DNA from: Lunularia cruciata
Taxonomy: Eukaryota; Streptophyta; Marchantiopsida; Lunulariales; Lunulariaceae
Direction of reading: 5' to 3'
Length of the DNA stretch: 64,000 bases
Assembly (NCBI GenBank): GCA_948567375.1
Contig: OX419755.1
Coordinates: 67,956,944-68,020,943, forward strand
In this document: positions 46,594 through 59,040 of the stretch, in pieces
Layout of the letters: the number at the start of each line of letters is the position of its first letter
Numbering within the stretch: the first letter of the stretch is position 1
Position numbers and translations under genes: made by a program
The notes under the pieces: generated by a model
The model's database searches: none
Seen by the model: only the letters and a program-made list of their open reading frames with translations
What the model was told of the DNA's origin: nothing

Positions 46594-47900
46594 CTACTCT
46601 TTCCTCGGGTTTCTAACTCCTACATCCTCTACCAAATCTAGTAAATCTCTTTCTTGATCTGAAATTCCACTAGTAGGTAATCTTTCTAACTCCCTGTCTC
46701 CCAACCCACTTCTCTCTAATGTCTCCAATGGTAACTCCAAAGACATTTGCACTCCTACTTCATCTACTTCGGGTTTTGCTCTAACATCTTTTTGAAGTTT
46801 ATCTATCTCCAATTTCACTAAGTCTAATCTAATTGTAATATTGTCTTCTACTTCCAATATCTTCCTATCTACACGAGTTCTAAGACTGATCAACAAAGCA
46901 TTCAAGTGTGTGTCCTTTGCATGTCTCTTCCTCATCTCTTGCACCAACAACTTCAACTCGTGCAGCCTCGTTTCTTCAATATGCACACTGGCCTCTGTAC
47001 TTAGCATTGCATTCATCCTGATTACGATCTCCTTCAATGGCTCCAATCTCATTTTCCTCTCCCATTCCCGATCTGCAAGCCAATCTTCTTGGTACATTGC
47101 CAATTCTGCTTCAAACTCGGCTTTCATAGCCTCCTTCTCCTTCTCCTTCTATACAATCTTCTCCTCTTGATTATGAAGTAACTCTCTCAACCTCTCTTCT
47201 TCTCTATATCGCACTATCAACTCTCGTTGCCACAATTGCTTCTTCTCTTCTACACTCTCCATCACTTGATCGAGCTCTTGTTCCTTCTCGGCTACTCTTG
47301 CCATAGCATGGATAATCTCTAATCTCGAGTCAGCAAACTATTGCTTCAAGATTTCATTCTCAACTACTTGTCTTTCCCTTGCTATGTCACTCTTCTTTAT
47401 GAATTCCTCTTGATTCCTTGCTTCTCTCTTCAAGTTCTCAATTACTTGATTCTGTACTACTCCATCTACTTGTAGTACTTCCCTTTCCTCCTCACCTCGG
47501 ATTATACTCTTCTTCAATTTTGAGTTCTCTTCATCTAATCGGGCTAACACCTACAACACAGTCTTCACCTCTGGACACTTAGACTGCATCTCCTTCTTCC
47601 GGTGTTCTAACTTCACCAATAAAGGACACACAACCTCTCACATGTACTTCACTCCTTCACTCATGGCTACTTTGACTTGCAGAGTGATCTCCTTCTTCAC
47701 CTCTTCTTCTCTCAATACTCGCCTTCTTTGCTATAGCCGTCATATCAGAATAGATGCTTCACTTCCAGAACTTGCATTCTCCTCTTCTCTTACCTTGCTT
47801 GGACCCGCTTCACACTTCACCTTTCTCTTGGAACAAACTCTTCTCTGAATAGTAACTTTTCTCTCTTCCTGCTCTGGCACTTCATCTTCACCAATGTCAT
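46594..47900 (-). pseudogene. Coiled-coil extension after gypsy B integrase
   Basis: Open segments 47550-47338 and 47127-46594 share one frame with the integrase segments (48960-48508 and 48339-48082), separated only by in-frame stops. The sequence is rich in Glu, Lys, Arg, Leu and Gln with heptad-like spacing (for example RMNAMLSTEASVHIEETRLH and LEIDKLQKDV), predicting a long coiled coil. The position is that of env-like or extra ORFs in some plant gypsy lineages. No transmembrane segment is visible. Function is unknown. Confidence 0.65.
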
Positions 47901-48081
47901 CTCTCCTCCATCGTTGCTGTCACTACTCTTGTCTCCACTTTGCAATGTGAGCTTGGGTTCTTCTTCTCGTTCTGAGTCTTTGGACTTGCACTCGGCTTTG
48001 CCTTCAGATTCTTCACATTGTTGTGCTTCTTCTTCTCTATTTCAAAAAAACAAAAAATGTGGGTACCACATACCCCCTCCT

Positions 48082-49550
48082 TCAAATGTGAGCGTCCCCG
48101 TGAACATAGACTTCGGGTGTCTTAGAGACTTTCGAGTCTATGGTCCAATATCTCCAAACTCTCCACTCGTTTACTCGAGTGGAAAAAGGATTGCCTTCCA
48201 GGTCTGCAAGTTGAATGGACCCATTTTCATAAAGATGAAGAACTTGATAAGGCCCCATCCATCTCAAATGCAGCTTGCATGGGAAAAATATTTGGTGATT
48301 GTTGTATAACAAAACCAAATCTCCTTTGCGCATAGCCATAGGCTTGATATGCTTATCGTGCTTGAATTTCCTCTACTCTTGTACTTCCTTCGTGGTTTGC
48401 ATTGCATCGTCTCTTTTCTCTTCTAACCACATTAGTTGATGGATCCAAAGATCTTGGCTTTCTTCCTCCGACAGTCGTTCTTCGCAAAGAATCTGATATG
48501 TCGGTACTTAAAATTCAATTGGTAGTATGGGATGCAAGCCATATGTCAAGAAGTATGGAGTTTCTTTGGTTGTAATCTTTTTTGTCATTCTATATGCCCA
48601 CAAAGCGGCTGGTAATTTTGTGTCCCAATCGTAGGCATAATTGACTATCACCTTATTCAAAATTTTGCAAAGTAACCCATTCGCCTTTTTTGTTAAGCCA
48701 TTTGCTTTTGGGTTATAAGGAGTTGTCTTCCGATGTTTAATCTGGAAGTACTTGGTTAATGCCTCCATCATAGAGTTCAAAAAATGTGTCCCATTGTCAC
48801 TGACCAATTCCAGAGGACACCCATATTGGGAGATGATGTTTTGAAAGAAAAATTCCGCCATAGTTTTGGCATCATCTCTGCGAGTTGCTTTAGCTTCGAC
48901 CATCTTGGTAGCATAGTCAATGCAAACCAAAATGTATTGCTTCCTTATGACTAAGGTCATTGGTTGAATGGGCCCACAAAATCAATTCCCCATTTCTCAA
49001 ATGGGGCCAATGGTAAAACTGGTCTCAAAGGCCATTGAGAAGTAGCCATCGGCTTCCCCGTTCTCTAACAAGCATCACAGCTTTGGATATGAGCATGCAT
49101 GTCTTTGTACATTGTAGGCCACCAATACCATGAGGAAAGAATCTTCTTTACAATATTCTTCAGAGCATAGTGTCCTTCCGATGCTTTGGAACATAAAGAC
49201 TCAATTACGCCTCCGACTTTGTATGACTCCAAGCATCACCAAAGTACTTTGTCTTTGCCCATCTTGAATAGAATGTTGTGTTTGAGCTGATATGGCCCCA
49301 TTTTCCTAAGAAAGACTGCCCTCTGCTCCGGGTCTAGCCCTTCAAGACAATGGAGAGTATGCAAATAATGATATCCTGCTGCATACCTCGTACTTTGCAT
49401 TGCTATTAATTGGTATAACTCTTCATCAAGGAACTGATCATCAATTTCCCACTCCTGGTCTTGAGTTTCTAACCTGGACAGGAAGTCTGCATTTGAATGC
49501 AAAGCTCCCTTCCTTACTTGTATAGTATATGTGAATTCTTGTAACAACAA
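48082..49550 (-). pseudogene. Gypsy B RNase H end, integrase and GPY/F region
   Basis: The integrase core 48960-48508 contains ILVCIDYATKMVEA, ELVSDNGTHF and TTPYNPKANGLTKKANGLL. Catalytic Asp residues are present but the Glu of the D,D-35-E triad is replaced (NGLTKKAN instead of NG..E..N). 48339-48082 is a GPY/F-type region (FFPCKLHLRWMGPYQVLHL). Integrase inserts the cDNA. Confidence 0.8.
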
Positions 49551-49565
49551 GATCTATCTTGCAAT

Positions 49566-50580
49566 TCACCCGGACAAATCTGCCTTCTTGACCAAATGTT
49601 GCAATGCGTAATGGTCAACATAGAAGACAAACTCGTATCCTAGCATGTAGTGGCGGAATTTCTTGCAAGCATACACCATTCCGAGTGCTTCTCTTTCAAT
49701 AGTCGAATAGTTCTTTTCAGAAATTGAAATTTGTTGGCTGGCATAATACACCGGGTAGTCCTTCTTCTTCTTGTCCTCCCGACTTAAGACAACGCCGATG
49801 GCCATGGAAAAAGTGTCCATATATACATGAAAAGGGACATCCCAATTTGGGGCCCTCATAACTGGTGCTTCAACCAGTTTCTTCTTCAGGACCTGGAAAG
49901 CTTCTTCTTGATTTGCTTCCCACAAGTAGTCTTCGGATTTCTTCAGAAGCTTTGTAAGGGGTGCAGCAAGCACCACATAGTTTGACACAAAGCGTCTGTA
50001 GTATCCAACATATCCCAAGAAGGCTCTTAACTCTCGGATGTTCTTCAGGGATTCCAAAGCTATGATTACTTTAACCTTCTCAACATCAACTTCAATACCT
50101 CGGCTTGACACCCGATGCCCAGAAGAATTCCTTCCTTCATTGCAAAGAAGCATTTCTTTGGATGTAGTGACAATCCGGCAAAATGACACCTTTCAAAAGT
50201 TTGGCAAAGGTAATCCAAATGTACATCTCTTCACCCAAACACACAAAAATCATCAATGAACACTTCCACAAATTTGCATAGGAAATCCTTGAAGATTGAA
50301 TTCATCATCCGCTAGAAAGTAGTGGGAGCATTACACAACCCAAAGGGCATTTCATTGTAAGTAAAAGTGCCCCAATCGGTTGTGAATGTAGTTTTATCCT
50401 TGTCCTCTTCTCGGATGGATACTTGATTGTACCTTGAGAATCCATCGAGAAAACTATAACAAGGGTGACCAGCTACTTGGTCTAGAATTGTATTGGTAAA
50501 AGGCAAGGGATGATGATCCTTCCTTGTGACTATATTCAACTTACGGATGTCTTGGCACACTTGGATCTTCCCTATTTTCT
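49566..50580 (-). pseudogene. Gypsy B reverse transcriptase and RNase H
   Basis: RT motifs are RKLNIVTRKDHHPLPF, YSFLDGFSRYNQVSI, MPFGLCNAPTTF and the catalytic FIDDFCVFG near 50250. RNase H follows in 50189-49566, with MDTFSMAIGVVLSR (first catalytic Asp), the YSTIEREALGMVYACKKFRH block and FVFYVDHYALQHL. A stop follows PTTF at 50312, where the family usually has Q. Confidence 0.85.
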
Positions 50581-50717
50581 TCTTTGGGACAATGAAAATG
50601 GGGGAAACCCATTCATTGCTTAAGACAAGGAAGATGATTCTAGCTCCTTAGTACTTGTTGATTTCATCTTTCACAAAAGGGAGTACTTCGGGTTCAGGCG
50701 GTATTATCTCTGCCAAA

Positions 50718-52352
50718 TCAAAACTGCATCTTCAACCAAATCAATCCGGTGTTCTCCAAATTCTTGTGGTATGCCCGGCATTTGATCAATAGACCAGGCA
50801 AATACATCCTGGAATTCATAAATAGTGCAGTGTATCCTGCCAACTCCTCCGAAGTGACTGTCTTCAAAATTTTTAAAATTTTCCCTTCAGTCAAAAAAAC
50901 ATCTTGACAATTATCGGGGTTGATGACTCCTTCAACGTGGCTTACTTGGCTTAACCCGAGGCAAGTTGCCATCAAACCCCCTTCCTCCAAGTCAGGTTTA
51001 CCCAAGGTGAGGTCATATGGATCTTTGTCTTTGACATCCACCTCGTAGCATTCCAAGTAATTGACTTGGACTTCATCTTTGGATTCGTCTGAGGACAAAG
51101 ATGACGAGTCTTTGGATTCGTCCTCATCTTCTGATGAACTAGTTTCCCCAAGATGGGGAATCTTTGTCCAACTCACGGTCACCAGCTTTTGGTCTTCGGA
51201 CAAAATGTCCTTGAACCGTAACTTCTGCTGGTGCCAATCCACCACAACTTGGGCATTGTACAACCAAGGTCTTCCGATCAATAGAGGGTAACCAATCTTG
51301 GTCACTCGTCACAACACAATGTAGTTCAAATTGAAGGGCACCCCTCCAATGATCGTGGTAATGTTTGACAGCATGCCCAAGGGCCGTCTCTTGGTTTGGT
51401 CTGCAAATTTCAAGACTCGGGGTGTTGGCTGAAGCGTATGATACCCTAGTCGATTTGTAGTATCTTTAGTCATGACATTCACACCGGAACCCGAGTCAAT
51501 GGATATTGATGTGATCATGCACCCTGCAATCTCCGCATTGACCTTGGGAGATCCCAAATCTTCTTGTTCAATACAATAGATAGCGGGCAGGTTCTTCTTT
51601 GACATTGACCTTACTTTCTTAAGGGCCAAATTCAATTGCTTCTTGTACAGCTTGTTATCTTCCCACAATTGCTTAAATGTGATGTTGGCATTTGTGGCTG
51701 CCAAATTTGCTACAATATCGAATTGGGGTACTCCTCCCAATTTGACCATCCTCGCCTTTGGCTTCGGGTTTGAAGTCTCTCCATGTTCAATTTTGACTTT
51801 GGGACGTTTCAAAATGGTGACGGGACTACTAGTGGTCTTGACCCGAGGTTCCTCGGGTTGGCCCACCTCGGCTTGGATTAGACCCTTTACTTTGGATCAA
51901 ATGTCCGCCGGAAAAACTGGAGGCTTCATCTTTGTCTCCTCCTCCAAACTAATTTCCTGAGTTCTAAGTATTGCTTCCTTAAGTTCTTTCTGCAAGGCTT
52001 TAGCAAGGATCTTTTCCTCCTTGGTAGAAAGAATTGTCTTTGGGCGCAGTCTCTTTGCCTTTCTGGAAGACGACAAGATCATACTCAACTCTTTGGGGTC
52101 ACGCTTCTTCTTACTTGCACGTGTCTCAACCTTCAAAATTTCAAGGTCCAGCCGTTCTCCTTCCGAGGCCAGACGCCCTTCTTGAGGTCTCTCCTCCTCA
52201 AGTGTTATACAATTTACATTCGTATCACCCTTTGCTTGAAGCATTGCACGCTCAGTAGGGGTCTGTACATATTTTATAGGCGGCTTTGGGTTTGGTGGGT
52301 GAGGGCATTGGTTGCCCATTGTTGGGGAATTTTTTTGGCCTTGAGAGTGCAC
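50718..52352 (-). pseudogene. Gypsy B gag C-terminus and aspartic protease
   Basis: 52352-51897 is a Lys/Glu-rich gag or linker segment. The protease carries an intact DSG triad (SISIDSGSGVNVM) near 51500 and a second conserved block (GYPLLIGRPWLYNAQVVVDW) just after a stop at 51309. An acidic Ser-rich spacer (SSSEDEDESKDSSSLSSDES) lies near 51120-51060. Retropepsin processes the Gag-Pol polyprotein. Several single stops and a shift inactivate the frame. Confidence 0.75.
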
Positions 52353-52400
52353 CAGGCACCTGGCTGCTTGTGCTTAGTTTGTCCTTATAGTAGCTGATTT

Positions 52401-54340
52401 AGAGTCTTTGTAGATTGACATTCTCTTCCTATTCCGGGTGTGTTGGAAATCTCAACTCTATAAGAATTCAGGGTTTTCTTTGCTTCATGGGGTCGGGTTT
52501 CTCAACGGTTTGTGTTTGTCCTTGACCTTCACAGAACTGTCTAGCTCATGCGGTTTTAGCTATGGTTTTGGACTTGACGGTTCCTAAGACAGGCTGGGAT
52601 TTTTACGAACAATAAATAGTATTCTATTTAGCTCAACCCGGCCAGACTACTGAGTCGAACCATTCATATAGATGGAATAAGAGCTCCTAAAATGGAGCTT
52701 CCTTGATGCTAGTCACAGATCAAACACACCATCATCTCAGGATTTGTCATTCATAAAATTTTCAGATGCAAGGTTCACAAGATCAACAACCCAACCAATT
52801 CTAGTTCATATAGTGTCTGCACTAAATTATGACATAACTTCACTTCAGTTGGTGCTTCTCACATACACTCTGTTTGATAAGAGTAAAGGCAACTCACCCT
52901 CCGGACCTCTTCTTCACCTCCTAGTTGCACTCCCATCAATGTTTCCTTGCAAAAACTTCTGTTATCAGCCAAATATCCTTCATGAAACGTCCTCAGCTCT
53001 CCTTTTAGAGAACTTCTATTAGCAGCTCAATGCACCACTATCTTGACCTCCATTCTCAAAGTCCTATGCCAGCCTTAACTCCGTCATTCATGTCACATGT
53101 CAACTTTTCCCTTGAAAGTTCTCCCTGCACCGACACCCATCAGCTCTTCAATTTCAAAATTTTCTCCTTGGTCATGTCATTGCCCAATGGCCTCTCAAGG
53201 CATCTCTCTCTCTCCTTCCTCTGTCTTGTTGCAAACGAGCCCAAAAAATGCTTGAAACTACACTCTCTTTCAATCTCCCTACCAATTTGTGAAGCTCCAC
53301 ACTCAGCCCTACTGCTCTTCTCTATTGCTCTTCTCAAAACTTATGCTGTCCAAGCATCAACTCCTAGGGAACATTCTTTCTACAAAACCCTTTCTCTTCC
53401 TGAACCCTCTCTCAACCCTACTAGTCCTGTGAAATTTTCTTTCTTGTCTAGCCCTCTCTCTCTTGCAAGGTCCTTCATTCTCTTGGGAAGAAACCCATTT
53501 TCTGCTTGCACTCTCAAGGCCTTTGCTTTCTTGCAAAAATTTCTCTCCTATACACTACACACCTTCAAGGCATACGCCCTGCCATTTGTTCATCTGGCCA
53601 CTGTCTTGCTCAATAGCACTTTTGAAAGTTTCTCTCTCCTTCTATCACAGACCAAGGCCAAGCAACCTTCAAAAATCTCTCTTCAATAGTTCACTCCTGT
53701 CCAGACCAAGCCCTAGAGACTCTCACTCCTTCACTCTGTACAGTCTCTCATTCACTTTGTCCACGCTCTCATTCACTCTGTCTAGTCTCTCATTCACTCT
53801 GCTCAGCCTCTCCTTTGTGAGAATTCTCCATTGTCACATTTTCAAAAGCACATCCTCTACATTCAAATTTCATTCCATGTCTACCTTTTCACAACAAACA
53901 TTCTCCATTCAAAATTTGCTCTCCTATCAACACTCTCACAATAAACATCCTTCCACATTCAAAATCATTCCTTGTCCAGTCAGAGCAACCCTAACTCGAA
54001 TTTATCCATGTCACTGGTTATTGCTCACGAAAGCCAACCTTCAAAATCTCTCCTATCCAGTGCAAGGCAAAGTCAGACTCTTGAATTCCTTCTCTTGCTC
54101 CTGCCCTAGTTCAGTCCTTCCTACAAATTTCAACTCCTTCTCTTCTCCACTATTCCAAATCAATGACTAAGCAAAACTTCAAATCTCTTGCTCCTATCAC
54201 AACCAACCCTCAATTTTCTTTCCTTCTTTCTCCTCTCCTCTGTTCTGATCAATGACCAAGCAAAACTCAAAAATATCCTGCTCTTGCAACAACCATATAC
54301 CTCCACTCTCAAAAAATTTCCCTCCTCTTGTCACAGCCCT
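52401..54340. other. CT-rich region between gypsy B and the tandem arrays, no supported gene
   Basis: The plus strand is pyrimidine-rich with Ser/Leu/Phe-rich open frames (53030-53689 and 53463-54170) that look like composition artefacts. It may hold LTR or untranslated sequence of gypsy B or C, but I could not match any pair of LTRs. Confidence 0.5.
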
Positions 54341-55460
54341 AAGGCATCCTAACTCAAAATTTCCTCTGCCCCTGCAATAGCCTCTCTCAACTCTCAAAAA
54401 ATCTTTCCCTGGCCATGTCACAGCCCTAAGGCATCTCAAAATTCTCCTCTGGCCATGCCAGAGTCCTTGTCAACTCTTGAAAATCTTTCCTTTCCTGTTA
54501 CAGCCCTAAGGCATCTCAAAATTCTCCTCTAGCCCTACAACACTCTCTCTCAACTCTTGAAAATCGTTCCGTGGCCCTGTCATAGCCCTAAGGCATCTCG
54601 AAAATCTCTTTTGGCCCTGCAAGAGTCCTTGTCAACTCTCCAAATCTTTCCTCTCATGTCACAACCCTAAGGCATCTCAAAAATTCCCTCTGGCCCTGCA
54701 AGAGCCCTTGTCAACTCTCAAAAATCTTTCCTCTCTTGTCACAACCCTAAGGCATCTTGAAATTCTCCTTTGGCCCAGCAACACTCTCTCTCAACTCCCA
54801 AAAATCTTTCCTTGGCCCTATCACAGCCCTGAGGCATCTCAAAAGTCTCCTTTGGCCATGCAAGAGTCTTTGTCAATTCTCAAATACCTTTCTCTCCTAT
54901 CACAACCCTAAGGCATTTTGAAAATCTCCTCTGGCACTGCAACACCCTCTCTCAACTCTCAAAAATCTTTCCCTGGCCCTGTCATAGCCCTAAGGCATCT
55001 CAAAAATTCCCTCTGGCCCTGCAAGAGTCTTTGTCAATTCTCCAAAACCTCTCTCTTGTCACAGCCCTAAGGCATCTCAAAAATCCCCTCTGGCCCTACA
55101 AGAGTCTTTGTCAATTCTCAAATACCTTTCTCTCCTATCACAGCCCTTAGGCATTTCAAAAATCTCCTCTGGCCTTGCAACACCCTCTCTCAACTCTCAA
55201 AAATATTTCCCTGGCCTTGTCACAACCCTAAGGCATCTCAAAAATCCCCTCTGGCCTTGCAAGAGTCTTTGTCATTTCTAGAATACCTTTCTCTCCTGTC
55301 ACAGCCCTAAGGCATTTCAAAAATCTCCTCTGGCCTTGCAACACCCTCTCTCAACTCTTAAAAATCTTTCCCTGGCCTTGTCACAACCCTAAGGCATCTT
55401 GAAAATCCCCTTTGGCCCTGCAAGAGTCTTTGTCAATTCTTGAATACCTTCCTCTCTTGT
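54341..55460. repeat. Tandem array, ~80-bp unit, about 14 copies
   Basis: The anchor CCCTAAGGCATCTC recurs at spacings of 87, 80, 82, 79, 80, 82, 79, 82, 77, 79, 82, 79 and 82 bp. Two unit types tend to alternate: one with 'CTCTCTCAACTCTCAAAAATC', the other with 'GCAAGAGTCTTTGTCAA'. The array therefore has a ~161-bp higher-order period. It is satellite-like and non-coding. Confidence 0.88.
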
Positions 55461-55466
55461 CACAAC

Positions 55467-55930
55467 CCTATTCCTTCTCCAAGCAGACCTGTCTCCCCCC
55501 CGAAACTTCCCTTTCTCCTTTAGCCTTTTCTCTCGAAGCATAAACCTCCTTGCTGTTCATGCAAAAGCCTAAGGGATCCTCTCAAAATATCCATGATCAG
55601 CCCTATTCCTTCTCCAAGCAGACCTGTCTTCCCCCCGAGACTTCCCTTTTTCCATCAGCCTGTTCTCTTGAAGCATAAACCTCCCTGCTGTTCCTGCATG
55701 AGCCTAAGGCATCCTCTCAAAATATCCCTGTTCAGCCCTATTCCTTCTTGAAGCAGACCTGTCTTCCCCCAAAACTTTCCTTTCTCCTTCAGCCTTTTCT
55801 CTTGAAGCATAAACCTCCCTGCTGTTCCTGCACAAGCCTAAGGCATCCTCTCAAAATATCCTTGTCCAGCCCTGTTCCTTCTCCAAGCAGGCTTGTCTCC
55901 CCCCAAAACTTCTTTTGCTACTGCAACTAA
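55467..55930. repeat. Second tandem array, ~135-bp unit, about 3.3 copies
   Basis: The anchor TTCCTTCTCCAAGCAGACCT (or close variants) recurs at about 55471, 55605, 55741 and 55875. It shares the phrase 'CCTAAGG(C)ATCCTCTCAAAATAT' with the neighbouring 80-bp array, suggesting common ancestry. Confidence 0.85.
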
Positions 55931-56161
55931 CTAAAATACTCTTGAGATCCCAATAATATAAACAAACTCCAATGCTTAATTGACATCCAAATAAACCCAA
56001 GCTTATGTAACATTAAAGAAAATCCACCACTCAATTTCCTCCCTCCCTTAACACAAGATAAAATCCTTGAGCTTACAAGAACACAAAACAACTACCAGTT
56101 TCACCATAACATAAACCCTTGAGTTCACTAACGTGAAGACTCACACCAAATGGCACCAATA

Positions 56162-58565
56162 CTACATGTAGATTAATCTCCCGATGACATCCATCCCACC
56201 AATCTTGTGCAGCCACCGGTCTGCACCAGCAAGTCCGGAGTGATCAATATCAGCTTTCTTCAGTGGCATCTTCCAAATCACCTCCAAAGCTGAAGTCACA
56301 ATCTCTTTCCTCCTTGGTTCCCGATTGCCTCTTGAAAAGTTTAACCCTTTTCCCCGCGTAAGGCAGACAATGTGTAGCGCCATCTAGCTCCCGCACACTA
56401 TAGGTGGCATTCTCGTGAACTTTGGTAACAAAAAATGGACCATGCCAACAGCGGGCAAACTTCTTGAGGGTCAAATGATGTATGTCTAGGCTGTTATCAA
56501 AAACCAGCACCCAATCCCCTTCATTGATAGGCACTAGTCGCAACCGGTGAGTCTTGTCAAAGTAACTTTGTTCCTCAGCCGTGCTTCCTTCACCTTCTTG
56601 CGTGCCACTTGTAATTTCTACGGTGTTAGGTTGAAGTGCTTGATTCTACGCATGATCAATTCCTCTGTAGACACATTATCCTCCCACTGAACAATTCTCC
56701 AACTAACAATGTCCTCTTCCATAGGCATAGTAGGTAAGTGCCCTGATACTAACTCAATAGGTGGTATCCCAATTACCGAGCTGCAAGTTAACCTATCAGC
56801 CATGAGTGCTAAGGGCAGCAAATCAGGCCATCTGTATGTCTCACCTTGGCAAGCCTTCACCAAAGCATTCACTATTGGCGGATGACCTCATTCACTCTTA
56901 CCGTTGGCTTTCGGATTGTAGGAAGTAGTCAGGTTCAGTTTGATGTTGAACTTCGCAAAGAAGTCAGATGCTTCCCTTGCATCCAACTCTCCTTGATCTG
57001 CCCTCATCCGGTAGAAACATCCGTGCCTGGCAATGATATCCTCTGAGACAAACCAACACACCTGCTGGGTATGTGTAGATGACAACGCTCTTCCTTCCAC
57101 ATAATTAGATAGATCTTCCCTAGCTAGTACTAGATATTTAGCTCCTCGGACTCCTAAAGGCATATGAACCAAGTCCAAAACCCACTAAAAATGGAGATTT
57201 AGCGGATAAGTAGGTTTCAAACCATCTCTGTGCCTTACCTTGGAGTAGATCTGACAAATCTCATAGGTTTCCACATACCGTCATACCTTTGTATAAATAC
57301 CTGGCCACCAATACAAACCTCGGATGTGCTCGTATGTACCCTGAACCCCATGATGTCCGACAACATCTGCATCATGCAACTTCCATAGCACTCTCTCCTT
57401 CGTCTCCTCATCTCCCAACACTCTCAGTGGAACTCTAGAGCTGCTCTTGGGCCTTTGCCAAAGATACCCGTCCTTCAACAAGAATTTTCCGGATCTCCTT
57501 CTAATCTTCTCAAACTCTTCCCTGGTCCATTTGGAGTTCTTCTCTTGAGAACTAAGATACTTTCCAACAACTAGAAGATCATCCTTGTACAGTTCTTCTC
57601 TAAAGGGTAAGTTCAAGTCCAGCTCATACACATCCACCATATAGTCATTTTCAGCTCCTTCATAACATGCTCTAGACAACAGATCAGCTACTAGATTGTC
57701 CTTCCTAGCTATGTACCTTAGCTCTGGATTAAACATCCAAATGAATGCTATCCAATGCAACATGGCAATGTCTGGAGTGTCACAATTGGCAACTATTCCA
57801 AGCAACGGCAAGCAATTTGTCTCTAGAATGACATAGGTCCCTATTAGGCAATTTCTATCCTGTCTTAGCGCTATCTTGGCACCCCACAATTCCTATTTGA
57901 CCTGAGGGTACCTTTGTTGCCATTTTGTGAAGATCCTTGCTCCAAACCTTGCTACAAATCTGTTGCCGTTCTCGTCATCTTGGCCCACAGCCCAACCAAA
58001 AGCATAAGGACTTGAGTCAACCATAACTATAATCGGTCGTCCACAGCGGTAGTCAAGCGAGTGGAGCACAGGCGGGTTCTGTAATGCTTTCTTTAGTTTT
58101 GCCATAGCAACCAAATGTTCTGGTCTCTAGACAAACCTGATCCTTTTCCTCAAAAGCTGGTAGAGCGGCTCTACAACATGACCAAAGTGCGGAATCGAGA
58201 TATGATAGAAAATACATGCCCCTAAGAAACCTCTTCTTGGTTCTATCCCGGAACCCAATCAATCTACTGCACTGGGAATGCATTACGAGTATTGCATTCT
58301 GTGTTTGCATGGATTGACTTGCCACATGCGGTGCACCATACATTAGATCTACCAAATGTTGGGGCCTTCCTTTTGTCCTTAGCCCCAATCATCTAGATCT
58401 TGATCCAAAAACTCCTTGATGAGGGCATCCAGCTTAGAATCCGCCTTATGTACACTATTTGTTGGGGGAGTCACTGGTTTCTTACCCCATGTCTTTGTAC
58501 TTGTCTTGGCTTTGATTCCTCTTTGGATTCCAAAGAAGAGCTTGAAGACGTGGAGGATTCCTCCT
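56162..58565 (-). mobile_element. Ty3/gypsy retrotransposon C, internally deleted
   Basis: Minus-strand remnants: gag end (58565-58379), RT thumb/RNase H (58250-57650), H2C2-like region (57400-57250), integrase (57178-56618) and GPY/F region (56543-56250). Protease and the catalytic RT palm (no DD motif) are missing between gag and thumb, so the element has a large internal deletion. Its 5' end abuts the terminal repeat of the PHD-bearing copy 2 at 58568. Confidence 0.8.
56250..58388 (-). pseudogene. Gypsy C pol remnant (RNase H, integrase, GPY/F)
   Basis: RNase H has IIVMVDSSPYAFGWAVGQ and RYIARKDNLVADLLSR. The H2C2 site is degenerate (HHGVQGTYEHIRGLYWWPGI; only one of the two cysteines remains downstream). 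Integrase contains MDLVHMPLG, MRADQGELD, TTSYNPKANGKSE and then a stop. The GPY/F-like region contains KKFARCWHGPFFVTKV. This lineage keeps NG..E in the integrase, unlike gypsy B. It is non-functional. Confidence 0.8.
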
Positions 58566-59040
58566 GTCGTGCGTATATACATCACCACACAACATACATC
58601 ACTGTCAACATCATACACTATAGAAACACAACTCACACATAAGTCATACATAGACTCTAAAGTGCCACAATAATCAGATTGCTTAACACTCTCAACTCAA
58701 CTCAACTCAGATCAGTACTTGATCTGTCACTCTATAAACTGCCAACAATTGGGCACTAATTACAGTCAAGCCACACCCACTCAAGCATAGAGAATCCAGG
58801 TGACGCTTGCCGGCCTCTGTCCACCATAGCCAGGAACTCGAAGGCTTAACATCAGAGAAGTGAGCTCTCTAGAGCTGGCGGTTAGGTCCCTCTAACTCCA
58901 GATAGCCATCTACTCTAAGTATATGGTATACCCTCTAATGGGCAAAGATCAGGAGGCTGGGTGCTGTGGAGCCCCATCGTTAGTCGACTGTTTGCAATCT
59001 ATACCATATAAAGAATGAACTAGCTATAGGTCAAGTACAT

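Larger units (their letters stand above)
46594..52400 (-). mobile_element. Ty3/gypsy retrotransposon B, degenerate
   Basis: Minus-strand order: gag/linker, protease, RT, RNase H, H2C2, integrase, GPY/F-like region and a long coiled-coil extension. Stops and frameshifts interrupt it. It belongs to a different lineage from the PHD family: it has no PHD finger, and the RT has FIDDFCVFG rather than YIDDILVYS. Confidence 0.85.

Noticed and set aside
46594..47550. Host coiled-coil gene (myosin- or kinesin-like tail)
   Set aside because: It is in frame with, and directly downstream of, the gypsy B integrase and shows the same type of stop-codon decay, so it belongs to the element.
53030..54170. Two long plus-strand open frames of 219 and 235 codons
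   Set aside because: They are Ser/Leu/Phe-rich products of pyrimidine-rich repeat sequence, with no family motif, and they overlap each other.
54341..55930. CRISPR array
   Set aside because: The units are long, imperfect and contiguous without unique spacers, in a eukaryotic repeat region with no cas genes.
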